Numbered from the stretch's first letter, positions 15,520 through 23,573 are shown. The stretch is DNA of 38,868 nucleotides from Lachnospiraceae bacterium (GCA_017624115.1 JAGANQ010000050.1:1-38868); one strand, 5' to 3'. The notes: a model not told the origin generated them from the sequence alone. Numbers and translations: made by a program.

Positions 15520-16797
15520 ATGAAAAAAACACGATGGATTCGGAAATTAATATATGGGCTGGCATGGTCTTTTATTTTGCTGACAGGAATCAGAATAGTG
15601 GTGCATGGATTTTCGGATGTGGGAAATAAATGGTGGAAGGCTGTTTCATATTCTGTTACCGGAGCTGTTTTTCAGACAACAGCTCCGGCTTCTGCTTATG
15701 TTATGGAGGAAAAAAGTGAGACGTTGGCGGAATTTCTGATGCGCTCTGTGCGAAATGCCGCACCGGTGTGGGAGTACGCTGCAAAAAAAAATGCAGGTGA
15801 CAGCAGTCTGCAGGATCCGTTTTATATGGAGAACAGCTATGCAGAGGAGGACAGGGAAGAAGCAACGGATGTTTATATGGCAGAAACGGAAAATATGCGG
15901 ACGGATACCGCTGGGGTATCGGAAATACCGGAGCCGGGTACAGAAGCTTCGCAGGAACAGACTGTGGTTGTGGCAGATAATATTCCATTATCTGCGGATA
16001 TATTTTCTCCGCAGATAGTAGGGACAGAGTATCCGCTTGCCAAGCTTCAGGATTATGATTTTCTGATACAGAATTTTTATGCGGTCAGTGAGATAACGAC
16101 AATTACCAGCAGTGAATTAGATGCAGGTGTATTGCTGGGAAAGGATTTGACGATAACGCAGGGATTTGGAGAACCTCAGATTTTGATTTATCATACGCAT
16201 TCGCAGGAGGAGTTTATGGATTCCAGACCTGGCGCTGTAGAAGATACCATTACAGGCGTGGGTGATTATCTGGCACAGCTTCTGACGGAGCAGTATGGAT
16301 ATTCGGTTTACCATGACAGAACTGCGTATGATATGGTGGGTGGGGTCTTGGACAGAAATGAGGCATATAATTGCGCAGCGGAAGGGGTAGAGGCGTTACT
16401 TAAGGAATATCCGTCGATTGAGGTTGTGATAGATTTACATCGTGATGGTGTCGATGACGGTGTGCATCTTGTGACAGAGATAAACGGAAAGCCGACGGCG
16501 CAAATCATGTTTGTAAATGGCATCAGTAAGACTACTCTGCAGGGGGACATTCCCTATCTCGCCAATCCATACATAGAAGATAATCTGGCATTCAGTCTTA
16601 AGATGCAGCTCAAGGCAGAGGCATATTATCCCGATTTTACCAGAAGAATTATGATTAAAGCATATCGATATAATATGCACTTTAGGGCGAGGTCGCTTCT
16701 GATTGAGGCGGGGGCACAGACGAACACCCTGCAGGAGGCTAAAAATGCCATGGAGCCATTGGCAGTTATACTGCATAAAACGCTGAGTGGAGGTTGA
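15520..16797 (+). CDS. spoIIP: Stage II sporulation protein P
   Basis: This 425-residue protein has one N-terminal membrane anchor (residues ~10-30), a variable linker rich in Glu and Ala, and a C-terminal amidase/endopeptidase domain with LIYHTHSQEEF, VYHDRTAYD, VVIDLHRDGVDDG and LLIEAGAQTNTLQEA. SpoIIP cleaves peptide stems of septal peptidoglycan during engulfment, working with SpoIID and SpoIIM. ATG 15520 is preferred over GTG 15505, which overlaps its own AAAGG site; the spacing from AAAGGTG is long. The next gene is spoIID, 3 bases after the stop. Confidence 0.95.
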   Translation: MKKTRWIRKLIYGLAWSFILLTGIRIVVHGFSDVGNKWWKAVSYSVTGAVFQTTAPASAYVMEEKSETLAEFLMRSVRNAAPVWEYAAKKNAGDSSLQDPFYMENSYAEEDREEATDVYMAETENMRTDTAGVSEIPEPGTEASQEQTVVVADNIPLSADIFSPQIVGTEYPLAKLQDYDFLIQNFYAVSEITTITSSELDAGVLLGKDLTITQGFGEPQILIYHTHSQEEFMDSRPGAVEDTITGVGDYLAQLLTEQYGYSVYHDRTAYDMVGGVLDRNEAYNCAAEGVEALLKEYPSIEVVIDLHRDGVDDGVHLVTEINGKPTAQIMFVNGISKTTLQGDIPYLANPYIEDNLAFSLKMQLKAEAYYPDFTRRIMIKAYRYNMHFRARSLLIEAGAQTNTLQEAKNAMEPLAVILHKTLSGG

Positions 16798-16800
16798 TAG

Positions 16801-17727
16801 ATGAATAAGAAGCTAAACAGAGGAGTTTTTTTCCTTCTGCTTGTGATACTGATTCCGGTGTTCACGACACGTTTTATGAACAGTGCAGGAGGAATAGCGG
16901 AACGCAGCGCAGAATCAGAGAAATGCTATATTATCAGCGGACAGGAGAAGATTCCGCTGGAGGAGTATCTTACGGGAGCGGTGGCCTATTATATGCCGCC
17001 TGATTATGAGGATGAGGCATATAAAACGATGGCGGTGCTGCTTCGCACCTATGTGATAGGGCAGATGGGCGAAGACAGCGAAATCAAAGAAGAACAGCTT
17101 ACGATATCCAGATGCAGCATGGAAGAAATGGAGGTTGCCTTCGGAGAGCAATTTTTACATACCTATTCCCGTTACCAGAGGGCGGTGAATGCAACCAGAG
17201 GGGAGCTCGCAAGCTATGACGGAAAACTGATAGAGCCATATTTTCACCAGGTAAGTGCAGGAACGACGAACAGTCTTAATGGTTATCCGTATTTAAAAGC
17301 GGTTGACAGCAGTCAGGATATTCAGGCAAAAAATTATCTTTCACTCCTGACAGTGCCGGTGGAGGAATTTGTATCAGGACTTCTTAAGGCAGCAGACGCG
17401 AAGGAGGATATTTTCTGGAAAACAGGAACAACAGCAGAGGAACTGATGTCGCAGATAACTTTTCATATGAGAGAGGGCGACTATGTGCAGAGTGTGGTAT
17501 GGCAGGAAACAGAGATAAAGGCGGTAAAGATACAGGAGGCATTTAGTCTTCCTTCGACAGCATTCCGTTTTGAAGCATATGAGGGAAACATCCGCATTAT
17601 GACGAAGGGACTGGGACATGGAATCGGTTTAAGCCTGTACGGTGCAGCACGGATGGCAGAAGAAGGCAAAAATTACCGGGAGATTTTGACCTATTATTAT
17701 ACAAATATTACGGTTTCTGGTGAATAA
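16801..17727 (+). CDS. spoIID: SpoIID-like protein lacking the catalytic glutamate
   Basis: This 308-residue protein has an N-terminal membrane anchor (residues ~8-27) and a SpoIID/LytB domain (IPLEEYLTGAV, LLRTYV, PYFHQVSAGTTNSLNGYPYL, GLGHGIGLSLYGAARMAEEG). SpoIID is a lytic transglycosylase that trims glycan strands opened by SpoIIP. In well-studied SpoIIDs the catalytic Glu lies in a VAAEMP motif; here the same place reads VAYYMP, with Tyr64 in place of Glu. GGAGG precedes the ATG. Gene order spoIIP-spoIID with almost no gap implies coexpression in the mother cell. The identity is firm; enzymatic activity is doubtful. Confidence 0.92.
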   Translation: MNKKLNRGVFFLLLVILIPVFTTRFMNSAGGIAERSAESEKCYIISGQEKIPLEEYLTGAVAYYMPPDYEDEAYKTMAVLLRTYVIGQMGEDSEIKEEQLTISRCSMEEMEVAFGEQFLHTYSRYQRAVNATRGELASYDGKLIEPYFHQVSAGTTNSLNGYPYLKAVDSSQDIQAKNYLSLLTVPVEEFVSGLLKAADAKEDIFWKTGTTAEELMSQITFHMREGDYVQSVVWQETEIKAVKIQEAFSLPSTAFRFEAYEGNIRIMTKGLGHGIGLSLYGAARMAEEGKNYREILTYYYTNITVSGE

Positions 17728-17767
17728 GGAAAGAAACTTCGGTAAGACTATTATCGAGGTGATTGAG

Positions 17768-18595
17768 GTGAGAAGAAATAAATTTTCTACATTTATTAAG
17801 GAAAAAGCGTTTTTATTATTACTGCTCTTGTCAATCTTTGCAGTGGCAGGCATTGTAGCAGTGAATATGGCAAAGGAGGAAAAGGATACAGCACCAAAGC
17901 TTCTGGCAGAGCTGGAAAGCGAGACAACTGTTTCGGAACAGGAAACCAGACAGCAGGCAGAGAAGGAAACGACGACAAAGGCAGAGGAAGAGACGAAGCA
18001 GGTGGCAATGGGGGAAACCTATCCGGGTGATGCAGTTTTGGCAGAAGGAGAATCCGCTTCCGTTCCGGATGTGACAAATCTGATGGATGCGACGGATGAG
18101 CCAAAGACAGACAGTGTGGATGAGCCAGAGCCGGAAAGCGAGGTATCAAAGGCGGTAGATGTCACACCGATGAAGCTTTCCTTTTATGAGGATTCCAAAC
18201 TGGCATGGCCGGTTGAGGGAAATGTAATTCTGGATTTCAGCATGGATGCGACAGTATATTTTGCTACTCTGCAGCAGTACAAGTATAACCCGGCCATTCT
18301 CATTCAGGGAGAGATAAATACACCGGTATTTGCGGCAGCAGACGGTGTTGTCACAGAAATTTCTTCGAATGAGGAAATTGGAAATTATGTGATAATGGAG
18401 CTGGGAAATGACTATACGCTACAGTATGGACAGTTGAAAGCGCTGGAGGTTACCGATGGTGAGGAAGTGAAGGCAGGAGAAATCATTGGATATATCAGTG
18501 AGCCGAGCAAATACTTCGTGACAGAGGGAAGCCATCTGTATCTGAAGATGATGAATGGAGAAACAGCGATAGACCCATTGGATTATATTCAGTAG
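17768..18595 (+). CDS. spoIIQ: SpoIIQ-like membrane protein with degenerate M23 (LytM) domain
   Basis: The protein has 275 residues from GTG 17768 (GAGGTG site at 17755-17760); an upstream GTG at 17720 lacks a site. A membrane segment (~10-32) is followed by a Glu/Thr-rich linker to ~135 and a LytM fold (LAWPVEGNVI, NTPVFAAADGVVTEI, GNYVIMELGN, GEEVKAGEIIGYI). The zinc-ligand motifs of M23 peptidases are lost: HxxxD reads NPAIL and the final HxH reads HLY. B. subtilis SpoIIQ is also an impaired LytM protein that pairs with SpoIIIAH across the septum. Position after spoIID supports SpoIIQ, which in clostridia is commonly adjacent to it. Confidence 0.8.
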   Translation: MRRNKFSTFIKEKAFLLLLLLSIFAVAGIVAVNMAKEEKDTAPKLLAELESETTVSEQETRQQAEKETTTKAEEETKQVAMGETYPGDAVLAEGESASVPDVTNLMDATDEPKTDSVDEPEPESEVSKAVDVTPMKLSFYEDSKLAWPVEGNVILDFSMDATVYFATLQQYKYNPAILIQGEINTPVFAAADGVVTEISSNEEIGNYVIMELGNDYTLQYGQLKALEVTDGEEVKAGEIIGYISEPSKYFVTEGSHLYLKMMNGETAIDPLDYIQ

Positions 18596-18603
18596 AAGCT
18601 GAC

Positions 18604-18673
18604 AGAAAAAGTCTTCTCAGCTTCACACGGGTTTACTTTCTGGAAAACCATGTGTGAAGTGAGAAGACTTTCT
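18604..18673. terminator. Bidirectional terminator between spoIIQ-like and folD
   Basis: A long stem pairs AGAAAAAGTCTTCTCA and CTTCACAC with their complements at 18648-18673. T-runs are present on both strands outside or within the stem base, so it can serve both convergent genes. Confidence 0.85.
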
Positions 18674-18696
18674 GTATGCTGCTTCTGCGAGGTACT

Positions 18697-19536
18697 TTAC
18701 TTTCCGGCTCTGCGTGCTGCCTGTATAACATGCTTGGCAAGTACGGAGGTTGTCACGGTACCGACACCGCCAGGCACAGGTGTAGCCATGGAGGCAGTGC
18801 TCTGGATATCGTCAAAATTGACATCTCCGCAGAGCTTATTATTTTCATCCACATTGATACCGACATCGATGACAATAGCATGAGAGCCTACATATGAGCT
18901 GTCAAGCATTTTTGCACGTCCGGCGCAGGCAATAAGGATTTCTGCCTGCTTGCAGGTCTCCGGCATATTTATGGTTTTCGTGTGGCATACGGTAACTGTA
19001 GCATTGCGCTTCATGCAGAGCATGGCAAGCGGCTTGCCGACAACCAGACTTCTGCCTACGATAGTTACACGCTTACCGCAAAGGGAGATACCGGCATAAT
19101 CAAGCATCTCAATGACAGCCTCTGCAGTGCATGGAGCGAAGCCGCTTTCATCTCCGGCAAAGACCTTTGACATATTGTATGGGCTGATTCCGTCCACATC
19201 CTTTGCCGGGTCAATCATTTTTTCTATAGCCGTTTCGTCAATATGCTTTGGCAGCGGGCGAAGCAGAAGAATACCGTCAATGTCAGAATCGGTATTGATT
19301 TTCTGAAATTCTTTCACGAATTCATCATTTGTAATGCCTGCATCAAATACATAAGAGTCACAGCGAAGCCCAATGGTGCTCATGCGTTTAGTGGCACCTC
19401 TTTCATAGGACATATCATCCGGCTTTTCTCCTACGCGGATGATAGCGAGGTGAGGGATGTAAGAGGAGGCGGAAAGCTCCTGCTTCATAGTATTATTCAT
19501 GGCTGATACAACATCAGCACCTTTTATTATTTTCAT
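18697..19536 (-). CDS. folD: FolD-type methylene-tetrahydrofolate dehydrogenase (cyclohydrolase residues replaced)
   Basis: This 279-residue protein has the FolD architecture: an N-terminal catalytic half and a Rossmann domain with VTIVGRSLVVGKPLA, CHTKT, DVGIN and PVPGGVGTVTTSVL. Ungapped comparison of the stretch VGEKPDDMSYERGATKRM with the usual VG-P-S--YV--K-KA pattern shows that the catalytic Lys four residues after Tyr44 is Ala48, and the usual VQLPLP reads LLRPLP, so the conserved Gln is Leu92. Both residues are needed for cyclohydrolase activity in bifunctional enzymes. NADP(H)-linked dehydrogenase activity is still plausible. AAAGGAG precedes the ATG. It lies 21 bases after fchA in one operon, which would supply the missing cyclohydrolase. 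Confidence 0.92.
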   Translation of the reverse strand: MKIIKGADVVSAMNNTMKQELSASSYIPHLAIIRVGEKPDDMSYERGATKRMSTIGLRCDSYVFDAGITNDEFVKEFQKINTDSDIDGILLLRPLPKHIDETAIEKMIDPAKDVDGISPYNMSKVFAGDESGFAPCTAEAVIEMLDYAGISLCGKRVTIVGRSLVVGKPLAMLCMKRNATVTVCHTKTINMPETCKQAEILIACAGRAKMLDSSYVGSHAIVIDVGINVDENNKLCGDVNFDDIQSTASMATPVPGGVGTVTTSVLAKHVIQAARRAGK

Positions 19537-19557
19537 CTTGAAACTCCTTTCCGTTGT

Positions 19558-20184
19558 TTAGCGCAGTGTATGGCAGATTTGCTCAAAAATTGTATCGGCA
19601 AGTGTGCGTCCTGTTTCGATAAGCCTGTCTGCTTCATCGTTAAGTCGGTCGGCTTCTGCTCTGTTCTTCATGCTTTTGGTGTTGATATAAACATTCATAG
19701 AGGCGCCGAGCAGTGCAGCGCGGAGAAACTGGACACCGACAGCCACATCGCTGATTGCCATGCGGGTTCCCTTTTTGGAAAGCTCCTCCTGCAAAAGCAG
19801 GGCCTCGACAGTCTTGCGCATGATTTCCAGAGGAACGAGGGATGCAGAAAGCAGGGCTTCCTCCAGGACAGCCTCCTTATGTGCCAGCTCTTCTTCGGTA
19901 TTTTTCGGAAGGGAGTAGGCACGGGAGAGTGGTTCAAAGGCTTCGGCATCCTTGTCCATCAGTTCCAGAAGCTCCTGCTGGTTTTGTGACAGCTTATCCA
20001 GAATAACGAGAATGTCCGGTTCATATTCGGAATATTTCTTTTTGCCGAGGGTAAGATTTCCGACCATGCTGCCAAGTGCGGAGCCAACGGCGCCGCCGAG
20101 CGCGCTTGCACCGCCGCCGCCCGGTACAGGGGCTTTGGAGGCCAGGTCAGAAAGAAAGTTTTCGATAGATTCCTGTTTCATCAT
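19558..20184 (-). CDS. fchA: Methenyl-tetrahydrofolate cyclohydrolase / cyclodeaminase family protein
   Basis: This 208-residue protein belongs to the formiminotransferase-cyclodeaminase C-terminal family. Landmarks are the Gly-rich APVPGGGGASALGGAVGSALGSMV near the N-terminus, the helical middle and a C-terminal helix. In clostridia and acetogens stand-alone members act as FchA, interconverting methenyl- and formyl-tetrahydrofolate. The start is the first of two consecutive ATGs (20184), 10 bases after AGGAGG; a much longer in-frame extension upstream has no ribosome-binding site. folD follows directly, so both would serve one-carbon metabolism. No histidine-degradation genes are nearby, which argues against a cyclodeaminase role. 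Confidence 0.88.
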   Translation of the reverse strand: MMKQESIENFLSDLASKAPVPGGGGASALGGAVGSALGSMVGNLTLGKKKYSEYEPDILVILDKLSQNQQELLELMDKDAEAFEPLSRAYSLPKNTEEELAHKEAVLEEALLSASLVPLEIMRKTVEALLLQEELSKKGTRMAISDVAVGVQFLRAALLGASMNVYINTKSMKNRAEADRLNDEADRLIETGRTLADTIFEQICHTLR

Positions 20185-20220
20185 AAAGGAAAATCCTCCT
20201 GTCATGTTCTGATTGTAACT

Positions 20221-20249
20221 AGTATAAAGGAAATGCCGTAAGGTTGCAA
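20221..20249 (-). promoter_or_regulatory. Promoter of fchA-folD
   Basis: On the minus strand TTGCAA (20249-20244) and TATACT (20226-20221) are separated by 17 bp, about 37 bp before the fchA start. Confidence 0.65.
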
Positions 20250-20300
20250 GTAGTCTTGAATGAAAAGTGTATAAATAGCATATATTTGTGAAAAAAACAG

Positions 20301-20382
20301 TTTCGTTATTGTGCAAAATATGGTATTATGACTATAACAGAGAAGTCTGTAGGAAAAACGAATGAGAAGGTCGATGACCTTC
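20301..20382 (+). promoter_or_regulatory. Weak promoter and leader hairpin before the MIP-like gene
   Basis: TTTCGT (20301-20306) and TATTAT (20324-20329) are spaced by 17 bp. A perfect 7-bp hairpin, GAAGGTC-GAT-GACCTTC, occupies 20366-20382 in the leader, ahead of the AAGGGGG ribosome-binding site. Confidence 0.4.
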
Positions 20383-20408
20383 AGAAAAAGTACGAAGGGG
20401 GCTAAGTA

Positions 20409-21143
20409 ATGAAGTATTTAGCAGAATTTATGGGAAGTTTGGTTTTTCTTCTGGGAGGATATGCTTATATGTGTAATATTTCTCTCAAGAAGACGCTGGT
20501 ATCTGCGCTGAACTACATTGAGCTTGTAGTTGCATGGAGTCTGGCAGTAGGCTTTGGACTGGCTGTTGCAGCGATTATGGGTGGTCCGGCATTCCTGAAT
20601 CCGGGTGTTGTGCTCGGAAGTATCATCTGGGGCGGCCTGCCAATCGGTGAAGCAGTATTGTACCTGCTGATGGAATTTCTGGCAGCAGGCGCGGCGGTAG
20701 CTATATGTATGATTTTCTTCTGGGATTCCTTCAAGGCATCCGGCGATGCACCAAAGAGAGGCATTTTTTCTGCATATCCGGTAGAGAAGAATGTACCGCT
20801 TAATTTTATACAGGAGGTTATTGCTACATTTGTATTCCTGTTCCTGGTATTTATGGGGATTGCAGGAGTAGGAAGTCTGACAGCAAGCAATCAGGCGCTG
20901 GTAGTAGGATTGGTAGGCTTTGGCGCAGTTGCATTTCTGGCGCTTACACTTAACAGCACAGGCTTCAGCATGAATGCCATGCGTTCTGTATTCAGCAGCA
21001 TTTGGTTTACTATCCTGCCGATTCCGAATAAGGGAAAGGAAAAGGTAGACTGGAGCTATCAGCTTATCGTAAATCTGGTTGGTTCTTCTATTGGTGCAGT
21101 TCTGGCAGTTATTGTCACATCATGTATCAAGGCTGCCTTATAA
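20409..21143 (+). CDS. Aquaporin/glycerol-facilitator (MIP) superfamily protein with altered NPA boxes
   Basis: This 244-residue membrane protein has about six hydrophobic segments arranged as two repeats. The first pore motif reads AFLNPGVVLG (Asn64-Pro65-Gly66 instead of NPA). The second reads STGFSMNAMRSV (Asn189-Ala190-Met191-Arg192 instead of NPAR). Both Asn residues and the Arg of the selectivity filter are kept, but the half-helix caps differ from ordinary aquaporins. Glu7 and the other repeat-start positions fit the family. Substrate (water, glycerol, other small solutes) cannot be stated. AAGGGGG precedes the ATG. No glycerol kinase or other metabolic partner is adjacent. Confidence 0.75.
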   Translation: MKYLAEFMGSLVFLLGGYAYMCNISLKKTLVSALNYIELVVAWSLAVGFGLAVAAIMGGPAFLNPGVVLGSIIWGGLPIGEAVLYLLMEFLAAGAAVAICMIFFWDSFKASGDAPKRGIFSAYPVEKNVPLNFIQEVIATFVFLFLVFMGIAGVGSLTASNQALVVGLVGFGAVAFLALTLNSTGFSMNAMRSVFSSIWFTILPIPNKGKEKVDWSYQLIVNLVGSSIGAVLAVIVTSCIKAAL

Positions 21144-21174
21144 GCAGGTAGTACAGAAAGAACAGGAAGTTCTA

Positions 21175-21203
21175 TTTACAAGAAAATGATTTCGTGTTAA
21201 AAT
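21175..21203 (+). promoter_or_regulatory. Promoter of rnpB
   Basis: TTTACA (21175-21180) and TAAAAT (21198-21203) are separated by 17 bp. The predicted start, 7-8 bases downstream, coincides with the 5' end of the RNase P RNA. Confidence 0.8.
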
Positions 21204-21210
21204 AAAAAAA

Positions 21211-21579
21211 TGAGTAGGACAGATGGTCGCGGCTGCAATGCCGAAAGGCAGCAGGTGAGGAAAGTCCGGGCTTCACAGGGCAGAATGCCGGATAACGTCC
21301 GGTGGAGGTGACTCCAAGGCTAGTGCAACAGAAATAAACCGCCGATGAAACAGCAAACCTGTTTGCTGTTTCATTTGGTAAGGGTGGAAAGGCAGTGCAA
21401 GAGACTACCGCCCTGTTGGTAACAGCAGGGGCACATGTAAACCCCATTCGAAGCAAGACCGAACAGAAAGCGATACGGCTGCCCGTCGTGCTTTCGGGTA
21501 GGTTGCTTGAGCCTGCTGGCAACAGCGGGACTAGATAGATGACCATCAAAAACATAACCCGGCTTATAGTCCTGCTCAT
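21211..21579 (+). ncRNA. rnpB: RNase P RNA (catalytic RNA of ribonuclease P)
   Basis: The universal segments are present in order: GAGGAAAGTCCGGGCT near the 5' end, ACAGAAA, GAGACTACCGCCC, GTAAACCCC and CCCGGCTTATAG near the 3' end. The termini pair (TGAGTAGGAC with GTCCTGCTCA), defining helix P1. Length (~369 bases) fits the bacterial RNA. It matures the 5' ends of tRNAs. It has its own promoter. Confidence 0.95.
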
Positions 21580-21663
21580 ATTACAATGAAAGTCATTTCA
21601 ATCGATTTTCAGACATGTGATGCCTGTGCAGGCAGACATGCAGTTTAATGTTTAAAATCGGGG

Positions 21664-21701
21664 CTGCTGCAAAATCCAGTTGAATTTGCAGCAGTCTTTT
21701 T
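21664..21701 (+). terminator. Terminator downstream of rnpB
   Basis: CTGCTGCAAA (21664-21673) pairs with TTTGCAGCAG (21685-21694), followed by TCTTTTT. It ends only 10 bases before the proposed ATG of the GDPD gene. Another dyad (GATGCCTGTGCAGGC region, ~21621-21635) lies upstream. Confidence 0.85.
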
Positions 21702-21711
21702 GAAAGCAGAT

Positions 21712-23517
21712 ATGGCAAAGACAATTAAAAGAACAATACAAATTCTCAAATTTAATTTTAAGGAAATTCTTTTGTTTGAGGTGTTATACCGCCTTATTAC
21801 AGGAGTTATCTTTCTTTCTATGGCAACAAGAGGTATTTCTCTGGCGATAAAGTATTCGGGCTATAGCTATCTCACGGCAAAGAATATCGGACTTTTTCTC
21901 ATAAGACCATTGACACTGCTTGTATTACTGGTGATGACTGTCGTGGGGGTGGCGATTCTTGTCGTTGAATCGGCTGCCCTGCTGGCAGCCTTTCAGGCAT
22001 CAGAGCGTTGTGAAAAACTGCCGGCGCATTATATTTTTATTCGCGGAATAAAAAAATGCAGCTATTACCTGAAAAAGGGAAATTTTTATATTGTCAGCAT
22101 TAACCTGCTGATGATAGTGATTGTTCATTATCCGGTGCTTTCAAAGGGCTTGTCGCATATTAAGCAAATCGGAGACTGGATAAAAAATCTGGGACAGAGC
22201 ACGTGGGGAAGCGCGCTGATTCTGTTACTTGCCGTGCTGGCTGTTGCTGTGGTTCTGCCAGGCTTATATACGATGCATTTTGGACTGCTGAATCACGAAA
22301 GCGGAAGAGAAGCGTGGAGGAAGAGCTGGTATCTGATATCACGCAATGCGTTCAGTGCGGTGCTGCATATATTTTTTCTGAATGTGGGAATGTATCTTGT
22401 TCTGCGTTTGGCATTGCTTGTACTGGGATTTCTGGCTGCACTGATTATCTATCATTTTGTCAGTAAGTCCATTACCCTGGCACTTCTGCTTACTGCTTAT
22501 GAGTGGCTGGAGATAGGGAGCCTGTTCACAGCGTCGAGTGTAAATATGATACTTAACATGGCGCTTCTCACAGGAATTTATTATACCGGAAGAGATAAGA
22601 CCGGAATGGCGCCGGAGCTGCTGATTCCTGACGAGGACAGGGAAGAGGACTACAGAAGCAGAAAAACATGGACGGTGCTTGCAATCATGATGGTGTTTTT
22701 CTTTGGATGTTTTTTATATGATACAGTGGAGAATGGCATCCGCTTTGCGAAGGAGGCTCTGGTGGAGACAGAGATAACGGCGCATCGCGGAAGCTCCGTG
22801 GAAGCACCTGAGAATACGCTGGCAGCCATTGAGCTTGCGATTGAACAGATGGCAGATTATGTGGAAATTGACGTGCAGGAGACGATGGACGGTGAAGTGA
22901 TTCTTCTGCATGATAAGAGCTTTAAGAGAACCTGCGGCGTAAGCAAAAATCCATGGAATATGACGCTTTCACAGGTGAAGCTTCTGAATGCGGCAGCCTA
23001 CATGAAGGATTATGAGGAAACGGAGGTCCCGACGCTTCGTGAGGTGCTGGAGTGCTGCAGGGATCAAATCAATCTCAATATAGAGCTAAAAAGCAATGGA
23101 CATGATCCGGAGCTGCCGGACAAGGTAGTAGAGCTGATTAGGGAGTACGATATGGAAAATCAGTGTGTGTTTACCTCCAGCAGTATGAGCTTTTTAAAAA
23201 GAGTAAAGGAGCTGGATGAGGATTTAAAGACCGGATATATTCTGTCTACAGCGTATGGAGAGTTCTATAAGGATGATGCGGTGGATTTCTTAAGTGTGAA
23301 TTCTGTGCTGCTGGATGAGAAGAACATGGCTCTAATCCATGAAAACGGACGGGAAATCCATGCCTGGACTGTAAATTCCAAGCAGGAGCTGGAGCGCCTT
23401 AAGCATCTGGGCGTGGATAACATCATTACGGATTATCCGGTGCTCACAAGAGAGATTTTGTACCGGGAAGAGGATACGGAAGGGTTTCTGGAATTTTTGT
23501 CGATAATTTTGAAGTGA
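21712..23517 (+). CDS. Membrane glycerophosphodiester phosphodiesterase
   Basis: The protein has 601 residues from ATG 21712. The N-terminal ~340 residues contain about seven or eight hydrophobic segments (GDPD membrane-domain type). The C-terminal ~250 residues are a GDPD TIM barrel: ITAHRGSSVEAPENT with the catalytic His-Arg and Glu, VEIDVQETMDG, ILLHDKSFKRT, NLNIELKSNG and the final HAWTVNS and IITDYPV. It hydrolyses glycerophosphodiesters to glycerol-3-phosphate and an alcohol, probably at the membrane face. The start is uncertain: only GAAAG precedes it, the rnpB-side terminator ends 10 bases upstream and no promoter is seen, so a later start or readthrough is possible. Confidence 0.88.
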   Translation: MAKTIKRTIQILKFNFKEILLFEVLYRLITGVIFLSMATRGISLAIKYSGYSYLTAKNIGLFLIRPLTLLVLLVMTVVGVAILVVESAALLAAFQASERCEKLPAHYIFIRGIKKCSYYLKKGNFYIVSINLLMIVIVHYPVLSKGLSHIKQIGDWIKNLGQSTWGSALILLLAVLAVAVVLPGLYTMHFGLLNHESGREAWRKSWYLISRNAFSAVLHIFFLNVGMYLVLRLALLVLGFLAALIIYHFVSKSITLALLLTAYEWLEIGSLFTASSVNMILNMALLTGIYYTGRDKTGMAPELLIPDEDREEDYRSRKTWTVLAIMMVFFFGCFLYDTVENGIRFAKEALVETEITAHRGSSVEAPENTLAAIELAIEQMADYVEIDVQETMDGEVILLHDKSFKRTCGVSKNPWNMTLSQVKLLNAAAYMKDYEETEVPTLREVLECCRDQINLNIELKSNGHDPELPDKVVELIREYDMENQCVFTSSSMSFLKRVKELDEDLKTGYILSTAYGEFYKDDAVDFLSVNSVLLDEKNMALIHENGREIHAWTVNSKQELERLKHLGVDNIITDYPVLTREILYREEDTEGFLEFLSIILK

Positions 23518-23537
23518 GAGCTGCAGGAAACAGATAT

Positions 23538-23573
23538 ATGGGTGCTGCGTATCGATGCAGCACCCATTTTTTC
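23538..23573. terminator. Bidirectional terminator between GDPD and HAD genes
   Basis: A perfect 11-bp stem (ATGGGTGCTGC with GCAGCACCCAT) around an 8-base loop is followed by TTTTTT on the plus strand. It touches the end of the convergent HAD gene. Confidence 0.85.
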
